DNA of 64,000 nucleotides from Clarireedia homoeocarpa (taxonomy: Eukaryota > Ascomycota > Leotiomycetes > Helotiales > Rutstroemiaceae): the NCBI GenBank assembly GCA_001465935.1, contig LNKV01000053.1:1-64000 (forward strand). Direction: 5' to 3'. Shown piece by piece: positions 22,188-32,231 of the stretch. The position numbers and the translations under genes were made by a program. The notes beneath the pieces were generated by a model. It did not search any database. It saw only the letters and a list, made by a program, of their open reading frames with translations, and was not told the origin of the DNA. Each line of letters starts with the position of its first letter. The first letter of the stretch is position 1.

Positions 22188-23087
22188 ATGGATCAAACCC
22201 ACGAGGCTGCCTATAATTTCATGAATTCACATTTTACACCTTCAGATTGCCTTCGCGTTCGATTACTTCTGGAGAACCTCGTATTCAATTCTCTACGACT
22301 CCCTAGAGAAATAGTTTTCAAGATTCTATCATTTGCCTCATACTATCCTCGGATTACTTCAAATACACAGCACCCAATGATCTACAAGGCAAATTCCTTT
22401 CGGGGTCCTGGTGGTTATTATTCCGTGGCGGGCGTATGCTTATTATTACCAGCTATTCGTGGGGTTCTGTTACCACCGGTTAGCGGACATGGACCTATCG
22501 AAAAAAAGGAAAGTGAAGGCAAAATATATTACTTTCGAAATGACCAGCCACGACCAAGGATGGGCTACCTTCGGAGGGAATGGCACGTACAACAACAGTC
22601 ATACTTGGTTCGAAGCTAGCATCTTACGCCCAACACTTGATCCACCGAACGGTGGTATGAACTGGGATTTGAAAGAAAATTACGCCTCTACTGAAGATGC
22701 ACGAGATGTTATCAGAAATGGTTGGGATTTCGTCGAGTACAATGTAGGAGAGGAAGGAAGAATCCAGACTGTGTGGAAAGTGCACAACAATATCACTGCA
22801 CACGAGACTGATAAATTATATCAGGTTGAATGAGTTGATGATGTAGAGACTGATGTCGAGGATCCCCAAGCTATGGGTGATGGGAGGGGGTTCTTGGCGT
22901 CTCTGGAAGTAGGCGATAGGGTTGCTCTATGGGCTAGAGCTGAGGTAAGTTCAATACTGTTCATGATCACTTATGTGGTTTGCTATTATATTACTGATAC
23001 TTGATGGTGACGTACATATAGGAATTTAATTGGGTCAACTATGTCACGAAAGCTACTATTGAACTTGGTTACGAAATTATTATATAA
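22188..23087 (+). pseudogene. F-box-like family gene, damaged
   Basis: The ATG at 22188 opens a protein with an F-box-like LRLPREIVFKILSFASYYPR near residue 40. The frame then runs out of step: GGYYSVAG in one frame corresponds to PWRAYAYYYQLFVG in another, which fits a 1-base indel around 22420. The second frame continues with YITFEMTSHDQGWATFGGNG and SHTWFEASILRP, a segment I associate with a common but uncharacterised fungal family. At 22831-22833 an in-frame TGA stands where VDDVETDVEDPQAMGDGRGF simply continues. An intron (22945-23021) leads to NWVNYVTKATIELGY and TAA at 23087. Two independent lesions point to a pseudogene. An unrecognised intron could explain the first but not the TGA. 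Confidence 0.6.
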
Positions 23088-23316
23088 GAGTGTGAGCAGA
23101 GTGTTACGAATATATGATCATAGGGACCTTAGGCTCAGGGATTGGAACAGCCAATCGCAGGAGAACCCCAAATGAGTTATATGGTGTCCAGTGGTATCCA
23201 GTAGTCCAGTATAAGTAGTAACTAGAGCAACTGGAACAACTGGACGATCTAGTGATTGAGTTATATATAGTGCCCAGTACCACTAGAGCAACTAGAGCAA
23301 TTAGATCAATATATAC

Positions 23317-23545
23317 TGTGACGAGATCACTAATGAAAGTGCTGAATGACCTTAGAATATTTAACTACCGAACTAAAGCTATATACAGGAAGAAAAAGAA
23401 GCCTTGTATAGAACCATAGGCCCTACGGCTAAGCTTAGCGATGCCCTTAGTGAAGTGGTATCCGGGCTGGCTATATGTGGCTACATGTGCACGACTCAAG
23501 CTAACTACGTGTACGACTCAAGTGCAATCGGTACGGGTCGTCACA
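23317..23545 (-). mobile_element. Solo LTR copy 4
   Basis: On the minus strand it begins TGTGACGACCCGTACCG (at 23545) and ends GTGATCTCGTCACA (at 23317), 229 bp. Internal ATTCTAAGGTCATTCAGC and a TATATAG-like promoter box match copy 3. The ends form inverted TGTGACGA/TCGTCACA. The flanking 5-mers do not match, so the duplication has decayed or the ends have recombined. Confidence 0.75.
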
Positions 23546-24289
23546 TCACCCCCTCCTTCAAAAAGAAGCTCGTCCTCGAGCGTCCAAAACGAATGGCTTA
23601 AGGTCGATAAGCAAATAAAAGAAAGAAAGTAAAGCAAAGAAAACCTTTAATCCAACTAACTATTCTTCAGCTTGTTCTTCAGTCTCAACCACGTTCAGGT
23701 CTATTGGATCCGAAACTTATAGGCGTTATTGATAAGACTGATTAAAGGAGTGCTAAGAGAAATACAGAGGCAGCTAGACTTGAACTGGGGCAGCGGGCAT
23801 TGACGGGCGCGACGAGCCACCGAAGCATTGTACGAAGCGTGCGAACTCTTTGACATTAGTAGGTTTGTCGGGTTGATTGTTAAGTCAAGTCGCTGAATAA
23901 TTGTCGGGTTCAAGCCTGGGTGAAGAGTATTGATCCTTAGTAACAGCTAGTAACTAAGTGTAGAATCACTAAGTTAAGCTAAGCTGGGCTATAGATCAGG
24001 TTGTCGGGCTCAACAGTTTACTACTGAGTATAGAAGCACTGAGTTAAGCTGTTTATCTATTGAGTCTCTTCGGGGCCTAGGAAGTATTAAGAGCTTCAAC
24101 CGCGAAGTAGTTGGACGAAAGCACTGCGATCGAAGGAATATATTTCCAGAAAGAATAGTTTTAAGGGCATTAGCCCGACAGCTGAGCAAGGCCGCCACTA
24201 CAACCGGACGCGCGAAAAAAACGTGGATTTCGATATTTGTCGAGATTTTCGCTTTGTGAGCTTAGCCAGGTATTTTAATATCTATATGG
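23546..24289. other. Intergenic with degenerate direct repeats
   Basis: Two diverged copies of a unit with CTGAGTATAGAAGCACTGAGTTAAGCT lie at about 23950-23985 and 24015-24050. No gene is recognised. The stretch ends at the kinase fragment. Confidence 0.4.
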
Positions 24290-25055
24290 CAATGGCTTCT
24301 GGACGAAAAGCTTCGTGTGAAACAGAGATATCAAACCCGAAAATTTCCTCATCGTCACATTGCCGAACCTAAAGTACAACAATCCATTCCTCCAGCCAGA
24401 CCCCAAGAACTTGGTACATACTATCACACAAATCATCCTGTCAGACTTTGGCATATCTAGGCATTTCACAAGCATCACCCAAGCTATCACAAACTCAACC
24501 CAACCGGAAAAGAACTTCTTCTCCGCGCCTGAAGTGCTTTGCGATGGAAGCCCGCACGATATTAAGTCTGACATTTTCTCTTTGGGCTGCATCATGCTCG
24601 AAATACTTGCTGTGATGAGGAATGTCCCATCCTTGGTCGAAAATACCAAGATATGGGGAAGTGGTACTGCGTACGGATCGAAAGCCTCGGTGCAGAATTT
24701 TACCGTCGCATCCAGTTCGGCGGACCATGCCTGGCTTCAAGACCTTGACGAGCAGGAACAAAAGTACTTCCATGGGGTACTGGAAATAATTGAGAAGCTA
24801 TTACGCCATGATCCAGATAAGCGTCCTTCAGCGACTGAAATTCGCTTCTCTTTCCAAGATTTAGTGGTAAAGCTAAAGCGAAGGAATTATCTGGAAGATG
24901 AAATCAGAAGGGCTGGCAATTTTGAGGATTTTTCCATCAAGAACCGCTGGTCTGTAACGCCAGAAATGATAGCTAAAGTGCTGAAACATAGTGAGTATCA
25001 GGAGGATACTAAGAGGGCTCTACTTGTGTCATTGATTTCATACAACAGTAGCTAG
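24290..25055 (+). pseudogene. Protein kinase C-terminal fragment
   Basis: The plus strand carries the catalytic half of a Ser/Thr kinase of the type common as orphan fungal kinases. It has RDIKPENFLIV (catalytic loop, with Asn where the HRD His should be), LSDFGISRHF (DFG), FSAPEVL (APE) and KSDIFSLGCIMLEIL (F helix). HDPDKRPSATEI follows before a stop at 25053-25055. Directly upstream of RDIKPEN the frame meets TGA, while EKLRVK is found two bases out of frame, so a small deletion has broken the gene. The N-lobe (glycine loop, VAIK lysine) is not recognisable. It is a truncated remnant. Confidence 0.6.
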
Positions 25056-25873
25056 AATAGGTGCAAAAAGATTAAAGCCTTGTAGTATATATAAGTCTTC
25101 TCCTTGTATAGGGAGAGAGACAGAGCTGCAACCACGTCTATATATGTCTTCTGTACGAACTTAGCTATGCGCGCACCCCGGAGTTATCCCAACATAAAGC
25201 AAGAGTGTCTATTGCGTGGTGTCTGCAAAAGAAGGTTGAGGGTAGTAAGGAAAAGTGTCAAGGCACAAGCAACATCTCTCCCTCTTTGCTTTCCTATTTC
25301 GGTCGCGTCCTCCCCAGAAGGCGTTCAAGAGAGAATCAACCTTCTTGGTGCCGCGTTATCAAGAGAAAACAAATGTTCATTAAGACAACCGAGTCCAACT
25401 CTCCGATATAGATGACAATTTGAATCATCTTTGACGTATTCAAGAATAAGAAATATGCTTCTACGTGCACTAGTCTCACTGTGGGTTCTCTAGTGCAGAA
25501 GAAGACAGGTATAAACTGCAGGAATCGGATCTTTTGTATCGAATTGACCAACGCATGGAACAGTGATCGGGTCTTGCACCGGCGCAGTGAGCAGCAGGCG
25601 CAGTGGATTGGCTGGTATTCTATCCGGTAAAGGCTGTATAAATGCTTTGTCAGTAGGACCCTCGAGAACAAGCAGTGCTAAACGAATCGTAGAAACGAGC
25701 GGAGGACCGGCCTACTTAAGCTGGAAGCCAACGAGAGAGGAACGATCTTTATTAACAATGTACCGCTAGTTCGTGCTTGAAGATCCTTTACAGATCAGGT
25801 AGATTATTTACAAGATTCTTCTACACAGACAAGTCGTTAATTAAATGAACGGGCTGTATAGGTTGATTCCTAT
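25056..25873. other. Intergenic, no gene recognised
   Basis: Open frames of about 70-110 codons overlap on both strands without domains. Positions 25834-25856 repeat a 23 bp sequence from 17398-17420. Confidence 0.4.
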
Positions 25874-26596
25874 CTATGGATACGTATGATGATGATTATA
25901 CTCAAGGATTCTTGGTCCAGATTCCCCTGGGAACAACGGACTACTAACTGGCCTACATTCCGGATATCTCAACTTCCCCTCCACATTGACCACATCTGGG
26001 CCGTATTCCCTATTCAAAGAAACAACCTGGCAATGCCTCGTGTGCGCCCAACTATCCAGATGTGAGTCTATATATCCCCTCTCAGTGTATGCTCGGTGCA
26101 TTTGCATCCACATAAATGTGCAATGAACCATATGATATTCCCATGTGACATGCAAGTTCGACTCTCCTAGAGCTGCAACGCTTTGAGATATCTCTTCAGT
26201 GGCAGAGAAATTTGTGTAGAACTTCCAAGGCTTAGGCGGGTAGGCGAGAAATGCAGATATTAATGGCTCGTCGTAGCACTGTGGTGTTTGCCAGGAGAAG
26301 CTCAAGAGGTCAAAGAAACACCCACGACTCCGGGCTGTGGAGGGAGAGTTGCCACAATTTGTGTATGTTTGGGTATTGGCGATGCTAGGGAGATATTGTA
26401 CATCTTTGCCCGTGGTGTGGAGAAACCCGTGGGTGAAGAGGTGGTAGTAGTTTGATAGGGATAGGCATATTGTACTGGTAAGAAGGACTGTTATGATAAT
26501 GGGACATAACCGATAAAACCTTCCCGCTGCTGGTATGTGCATTTCTGTACCGTTTCTCACGGCAAACTCGCCGTCTTCTTCAATGGAAGAATGCAT
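25874..26596 (-). CDS. UstYa-like (divergent DUF3328) membrane protein
   Basis: A single-exon gene of 240 residues from ATG at 26596. Residues about 31-53 (CPIIITVLLTSTICLSLSNY) form one membrane span, with the rest probably luminal. The luminal part has a Cys pair region (GCFFDLLSFSWQTPQCYDEPL), then WEYHMVHCTFMWMQMHR, then HTRHC about 25 residues on. Two H-x-x-H-C motifs after a single N-terminal span recall UstYa/DUF3328 proteins, which oxidise and cyclise RiPP core peptides in ustiloxin and cyclochlorotine biosynthesis. The remaining sequence differs from the three clear UstYa genes at 30-36 kb, so membership is tentative. It could be a distant outlier of the RiPP cluster or an unrelated His/Cys-rich membrane protein. 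Confidence 0.7.
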   Translation of the reverse strand: MHSSIEEDGEFAVRNGTEMHIPAAGRFYRLCPIIITVLLTSTICLSLSNYYHLFTHGFLHTTGKDVQYLPSIANTQTYTNCGNSPSTARSRGCFFDLLSFSWQTPQCYDEPLISAFLAYPPKPWKFYTNFSATEEISQSVAALGESNLHVTWEYHMVHCTFMWMQMHRAYTERGYIDSHLDSWAHTRHCQVVSLNREYGPDVVNVEGKLRYPECRPVSSPLFPGESGPRILEYNHHHTYP

Positions 26597-28007
26597 ATGT
26601 TGTTGGTTTGAAAATACTGACGAAGGCCTAGGTCGATCTCAGAACGCGAACGGAGCTAACAGGTTACTTCGTTGTAGAAAGAAACAGATTTTTGAGACTA
26701 CGAAAGAGGAATCGGAATTTCACTTCAGAGATCATTCTTTTGAGTGTTTCTGAGGTACTGACACTGATCGTCTGTCAACCTCCGTATTCTTGTGGTGCCA
26801 AATCACGTAGTCAAGTTTGAAGCTAGCCACTTCGACAATTCGAACGAAGATCCGCTCCGCCTAGTGAGTAACTCGGAATGGTAAGACTCTTGTGTCTGGA
26901 TCACGCAAATGATGCCTATTTTTCCATCATGATTCAATGGATGACTTGCATTACTACATTTCTTTACTCACCAGGTCATCCTTCGAAGGATCAAGGCTAG
27001 TGGACTATCACCTCGCCGATTGGCTTATTAGATAACGAGTATAGACAGTAGAGATGATAAAGATGGCTTGAGTGCCGATGCATAATTCTACATGCAAGTC
27101 TTTGGGAGTGATTTCGACGACGATAAGTGAAGCTGCTCTGAATGATGTTCTTGCATATCAGCTTTCAGCTTCTTGCCGCCCGCAGAATGCAATGTAACCT
27201 CTACCGTTCTTTGCTTCACTTTCAACGACCCGAGGTTACTCTGCAGCTGGTATGCATGGGTAATACACGAAATTTGCAGAGCAGTACGCCGTAGCGGTAA
27301 GGGGTTTATATCCTCGTAGTATTCTGACCTATGAAACGCACTAATCGTTCGGATTATCTTCAGACTTAGCGATGGTTTCGTTTATAAGTTGTGGAAGGGC
27401 CCTGGAAAATGATTGTGGCTGATATCGATGAGCTGGTGTGGCACTTTTCCACGCATAATGGCAAGTTGTAAAAGATCCAAGACTTACCAAGATGCATAGG
27501 TATACAGACTAAGTATTGGTATACAGACTAAGTATTGGTATACAGACTAAGTATTAGTATTTTAAGTGCTAGGTGGGGTAATTACCCCGCATATTTAACT
27601 TTCTGGGCGTGATAGTTACCCCGAATATCACGGATAATAAGCGTTAGGATTCAGCTCGGCTACATTGTAACATCGCGCAACTGAAACAATCTTGGCGCAG
27701 CTAAGCGACAATAGCATGCCACTCTGGCAATGCAGAGAAAAATAACGCGGGCTGGGACCTGATAACGGTCCTAGATTCAGCAAATCAAGATGCTAGGGAC
27801 AAGGTTTTTTCTAGCTGAATTGCGGATCCTATAACGGCATAATGAATCACCTGCTTCAAGAGAATTCTCAATTACGTCTTTGTGTCATTCTCGTGAATAC
27901 ACTATATACTGTTGCCTAACAGCTGAATCCACAATACACGCAACTAACATTGCCTCAACAGCTAGCGGCTTGTGCTTATGCAATGTACAGTATGATACTG
28001 GAAACAT
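26597..28007. other. Intergenic with tandem repeat
   Basis: No gene is recognised in 1.4 kb. It contains the 19-bp tandem array (listed separately) and GCTAGGTGGGGTAATTACCCC near 27568, whose CTAGGTGGGG part recurs at 13745 and 21436. Confidence 0.4.
27499..27555. repeat. 19-bp tandem repeat, three perfect copies
   Basis: The unit GGTATACAGACTAAGTATT occurs three times without change, followed by a partial AGTAT. Confidence 0.9.
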
Positions 28008-28595
28008 TCATTTGAATCCGTACTTCTCATGATCACTGAACCCAGGCGATGCGAAGACATGGCCCGTCCCTTCATGTAACTGTTGCACCCCTAAGTTCTG
28101 CATTCCAAGCTTCTCCATCACCCTAACACTTGCACCATTATCGGTGTTCAGCACCAAGCCAACGACCGTGTCAAGGCCTTTCTCCTTCTTGACATAGTCC
28201 AGGAGGCATCGTGCACTCTCTGTAGCATAGCCCTTGCCGTTCATTTCTGGTATGATAGCGAATCCAATGTCTGGAATATCGCGTGCCTCGGGTTCGGTGC
28301 CCTTCATTAAGCCGACAGACCCAATAGGGATCGCTTCAAACAATGGCGTTGTTGGCGTGGTCTTGAGACATACTAGATACTGTCCATAGCCGTTTCTTTT
28401 GTGCTCTTCGACGAACCGGGTGCTGATCCTTTCGTAGGCTTTTTCTTCATTAACGATCTCTGTTTGTCCTTCGCTGGCAATGAAGAGGGGGCTGTTGTAG
28501 AGCGTGACTAGGAAGGCGCAATCTTTAGGATTGTTTGCATCAAAATACCGCAGAAAGAGACGAGGGGTCTCAAGGTAGAAGTTAAGGTCCGTCAT
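28008..28595 (-). CDS. GNAT acetyltransferase, RimJ/RimL type
   Basis: A 195-residue N-acetyltransferase that would move an acetyl group from acetyl-CoA to an amine. I chose the ATG at 28595 (MTDLNFYLETPRLFLRYF); no other ATG is near. Family marks are the opening ETPRLFLRYF strand, IPIGSVGLMKG, DIGFAIIPEMNGKGYATESA (motif A, CoA pyrophosphate loop GKGYAT) and LNTDNGASVRVMEKLGM (motif B). It looks complete and single-exon. It lies about 580 bp upstream of the RiPP precursor in the opposite direction. It may be an ordinary housekeeping or detoxifying acetyltransferase, or it might acetylate the RiPP product. Confidence 0.85.
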   Translation of the reverse strand: MTDLNFYLETPRLFLRYFDANNPKDCAFLVTLYNSPLFIASEGQTEIVNEEKAYERISTRFVEEHKRNGYGQYLVCLKTTPTTPLFEAIPIGSVGLMKGTEPEARDIPDIGFAIIPEMNGKGYATESARCLLDYVKKEKGLDTVVGLVLNTDNGASVRVMEKLGMQNLGVQQLHEGTGHVFASPGFSDHEKYGFK

Positions 28596-29170
28596 TGTGA
28601 TCAATCGGAAAATGGAGTTCGAGTGACTGAAACAGTAGAATGAAGAAACAAGGTGCAGAAAAAGAGAAAAATAGCTAATAAATAATTTGCACTAAATTTC
28701 TAACTAAATAAAATAACTTGAAAGTCAAAAAAGAAATTGTATAAAATTAAAAATTATTTGGTTAAAAATATAAAATATTTTATTTAAAATATTATTATAT
28801 TTGTTTTATATAATATATGAAAATATAATTCGATTATTTGATTTTAATTTTATATTGTTTTTTATTTCAAAACTTTATATATATCAATATATCAAAAAAT
28901 AAATTGCATTCTTAATTTTAATATTTAATTTAATTTTAAAAAAAAAGTTCTATTTGTATTCTTTCGTAATAGAAACTCTCAATATGATGAATAGCATTTC
29001 AGTGGCTTGATTGAATAGTAACTGAATTATAAATAGGGATGCTCCCACTTAAAATAATATCTTTCAGATTGTTCGCATTTAATAATTCATCTACCAGACT
29101 ACCATTAGATTTATTTTTAATCATCTTTACAATCTTAGTCTCTCCACTGTCTCCAAAATTCATCATCATC
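28596..29170. promoter_or_regulatory. AT-rich divergent promoter, GNAT/RiPP precursor
   Basis: Positions about 28660-28960 are extremely AT-rich. The precursor start at 29171 is preceded by a TATAAATA-like box near 29030. The AT island resembles AT-rich, RIP-affected or heterochromatic stretches that often border fungal biosynthetic clusters. Confidence 0.45.
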
Positions 29171-29632
29171 ATGAAGTTCACTACGTTGACTGCCTTGAGC
29201 ACATTTTTGCTCGCTGTCACTGTCTCCAGCAGCCCCAATCCCAACCGTAGACGCGAGTCAGCAGCCGAGGAGGAGCTTTATGTCTGGGGACTGAAGAAAG
29301 AACGTGAGGCTGCGGCTAAGCCTATTGCTGAAGGAGAACTCTATGTCTGGGGCTTGAAGAAAGCACGTGAGGCGGCAGCTAATGCAGCTGCTGAGGAAGA
29401 ACTTTATGTCTGGGGCCTGAAAAAAGAACGCGAGGCAGCTGCTGAACCGGCAGCTGAGGAAGAACTCTATGTCTGGGGCCTAAAAAAAGAACGCGAGGCA
29501 GCTGCTGAACCAGCAGATGAGGAGGAGTCCCTTTATGTATGGGGATTGAAGAAGGAGCGTGAGGCGACTGCTGAGCCAGCTGTTAAAGATGATTCACTCT
29601 ATGTTTGGGGTTTGAAGAAGGAAAGGAAGTAG
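29171..29632 (+). CDS. RiPP precursor: secreted repeat protein, YVWGL cores
   Basis: A 153-residue protein with a signal peptide (MKFTTLTALSTFLLAVTVSSS) and a basic RRR site at 26-28. Six copies of LYVWGLKK follow, with Tyr at 37, 58, 79, 100, 122 and 144. Linkers are acidic and Ala-rich (ER-E-AAA-EP-type) with a 21-22 residue period. This is the architecture of Kex2-processed repeat precursors of fungal RiPPs (ustiloxin, phomopsin, asperipin and epichloecyclin types), where basic sites free short cores beginning with an aromatic residue. Each core ends in KK, a weaker kexin site than KR. The linkers vary while the core is invariant, although its codons differ (GGA, GGC, GGT; CTG, TTG, CTA). 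That pattern indicates selection on the peptide. UstYa genes lie next to it. A pheromone precursor is less likely. The product is unknown. Confidence 0.85.
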   Translation: MKFTTLTALSTFLLAVTVSSSPNPNRRRESAAEEELYVWGLKKEREAAAKPIAEGELYVWGLKKAREAAANAAAEEELYVWGLKKEREAAAEPAAEEELYVWGLKKEREAAAEPADEEESLYVWGLKKEREATAEPAVKDDSLYVWGLKKERK

Positions 29633-30375
29633 AACCTCGAGATTCCGGCAATAAAGATGAAGACTGCAAAGAACTGAGTATGACTATACCCGAAGCTCCG
29701 CCATCGTGATGACCTCTCGGAATCATCATGATTGTTCATTCTCACAAGCAATAAGATTGCATCTTATAGTCATGATTCTTACTTCCCAGGTTTTCATTCT
29801 TTTTAGCATTGGTATTGACTGTGGGAACATGAGTTGCAGCTCCATAGGGAGGAATCTACAAATATACACAGCAAGAAGAGCATCAAGCATTTAGTAATAG
29901 GTTTACAATACACTCATTATCTCTAATTAAAAATAACTTTTCTGGTCCGTTGCTAAGTGCGATGTTTCCATTTCTTTAAATTTTTTGAATGGAACTTGGA
30001 AATGCTCTCTAAGATCTGAAGTAGAGAAACTTCCTATCATTGAGGTTATATATCAAGATCCAATCAAAAATGAAAATCGGCTCTATTTAATCGAGTATTT
30101 GATCAAAATTGTTTCCCTATAAACTACTCAGAGAGAATTGTGGAAGTAAATGGCGGACGTATATGGAAAAAATGCAAGTGCGTAGTTATGGATGAAAATC
30201 CCACAACACTTGCCCCGCTATTTCATCACCTAACACCCCTCAGTCAATACATGTGGAAAAAAGATACATAAGTGAGCGTTTGCATTACTTTGGTCAGGTG
30301 TTGGAGGTGATGAATGCATGTGACTTTTAAATATGTGGGATTCAAAATTATTTCTATTTTGTGTACACATTCCTA
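29633..30375. other. Intergenic 3' of RiPP precursor
   Basis: No gene is recognised. It is convergent with the minus-strand UstYa gene that ends at 30376. Sequence is mostly AT-rich. Confidence 0.4.
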
Positions 30376-31279
30376 CTATTTCTCTTGAGTCTTAACGAGA
30401 TCGGTATTAGTTGCGGAAGTACCACTAATCTCTATCTTTGCCTGCCATGTCAAATTATACTTCGCTTCCTGATCGATTTGGTATTGCGTCAGTGCATCAA
30501 AGTCAATACATTTGTGCTCTCTACCCCAGCCGGAAACACTTGTTGCGACATCAGTCCCATTTGTGAGTGGACTGTAGCCCTCAAGAATAATATCTCCTCC
30601 ACCACAGCTTATTGCTTGCCGCAGGTATTCGAAGCAATGACCAACATGTACAGCGAAAAGATTTGCGTCGCGCATTTCCGACATATTGCTACCGGTGACA
30701 GCTGACCACCAGTGCCAGCGTATCATAGACTGTAGAATATCAGTGAACCTTTGACACTGGAAAATCTAGACTAAGAGTGGCGCACCAGACAGTGTATTTC
30801 ATGTATTTTGGAGACAATGTAGAATCTATCATCTGCTATTTCACCTTTATGTGGATGATCGAACTCGGCGACGATGCCTTGAGGGAGGTCAAACTGTTTA
30901 GGATCTTCAACCCAAAGAGCACCATTGCCTGTGTCACTATTAGTACACATGAGTAGCTTGTAGAATTCCAAACAGTACCTGCGAACTGGGCACTCCAATG
31001 CATATGCGTCTCCTTTGACATACCGGACCAGAACTCATCGTGGTGGAAAACTTTGGTCCTTTGCTTGAAAACATATGATGGGATCGGTGTAAATGTTCTG
31101 CGGGTGGAGATGCTCAGTTCCCAATAAAGAAGAAGAGTTATGGCCCATCCTATTGCAAGTATGATTGGTACAAGGTTTCTGAATAGGCCTACTTTGCGAG
31201 CCCGAGGAAATTGATACCGGGTGTCATCCTCATCGTAAAGTTCGTGGTAGTCTGTGTCTACTAATTCTGGAGAAGGCAT
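30376..31279 (-). CDS. UstYa/DUF3328 oxidase-type protein A
   Basis: Exons 31279-30979, 30928-30786 and 30729-30376 give 265 residues, all in frame. A short cytosolic tail with YHELYDEDD precedes one membrane span (about residues 30-50, NLVPIILAIGWAITLLLYW). The luminal domain has the two family motifs: HEIHCL (143-148) and HVGHCFEYLRQAISC (from 176), split by an intron right after HCL as in the two sister genes. The C-terminal GWGREHKCIDFDAL is also typical. UstYa proteins carry out oxidative cyclisation or hydroxylation of RiPP cores, probably in the secretory pathway and metal-dependent. It converges on the precursor gene. Glu replaces the usual Gln in the first motif (HEIHCL for HQLHCL). 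Confidence 0.88.
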
Positions 31280-32231
31280 TGTAAAGTTTGTGAATACTGA
31301 AAAGTGTGGGAGGATACCCGCGACTGCAATCACTACAATTAAACTACTTCACTCTCCGAGGATTTGAGCGGGCCGATGAGCCTGCAGAAATAAGTTGACT
31401 ATGTCCAAATAAGGTTGTAATAATATATACTATATATGAAGAAATAGTAGTTTACTTCGTATATACAGAATCAAGTATAAATATCATAATAAATATTTAT
31501 TTGAATTGTGTTTTTCACTACTAAATATAAATTTTGAAAAAAAAATATAATATATTTTAAATAACCTTAATTAAAAATTTCATTAAATGCGAAATAATAT
31601 ATTGCATTTTTAAAATTAAAACTTTATAATTATAATATATAAAATATTTATTATTTATCGTTTATTAAAGAGTATATTAATTTATTTCCTATAATGAAAA
31701 TATTTCAGGTATTCTTTACAATTTCAACAAAATTGTACATACAAATATCAAATAGCGGTGAATCTTTGAATTAATTTTGAATATAATATCTCAAAACTGA
31801 ATTAGTTCTACTATTTTGAGATACACAAGGTGATGAATGAATTAGTACACCCACTAGTGGTTCTACTCACTTGTGGAAGCTACACCGAATCCTGCTGATC
31901 TGGGAAGATACTTATGGTTTCTTATGTGGTGACGCCCAATCTTCCTCGCATGCCAAGCCTCGGCCCACTACAGTATCTGCGGCTGAGCTGAAATGAGGGG
32001 TATCGCCCCGGTCAGATACCACATCCGCTTGCATTTGGGTGGATTTCTACTTCTGATATAGCGTTGCCAGTGTCAAATTGGCTATCCATACTCACTGCAT
32101 AGTAGCGGAATGATTCTGTAGACTGGGGTTGATTTTAGCACGTCCGTTTTTCCCTCCGAGCTGTTCTATCTTTACCCAAAGCCCTGAAGAAACCGGATAG
32201 AGCAGAAAAAAAATTCTTCAATTCTTTCACG
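31280..32231. promoter_or_regulatory. AT-rich divergent promoter, UstYa A/B
   Basis: This is the gap between two divergent UstYa genes. Positions about 31395-31840 are very AT-rich. The part nearer UstYa B (31880-32230) has normal composition. No gene is recognised and no specific regulator site stands out. Confidence 0.45.

Noticed and set aside
10968..23087. TGA decoding as Trp (recoding) in the FRE and F-box-like genes
   Set aside because: TAG stops, other in-frame stops and frameshifts occur in the same genes, and intact genes nearby use TGG for Trp and TGA as stop (MFS, P450). Decay is simpler.
29171..29632. Repeat protein as an alpha-type mating pheromone precursor
   Set aside because: It shares signal peptide plus repeats, but the core YVWGL is short, lacks the Trp-Cys/Gly-Gln-Pro pattern of ascomycete alpha pheromones and ends in KK. 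The UstYa neighbours favour a RiPP.
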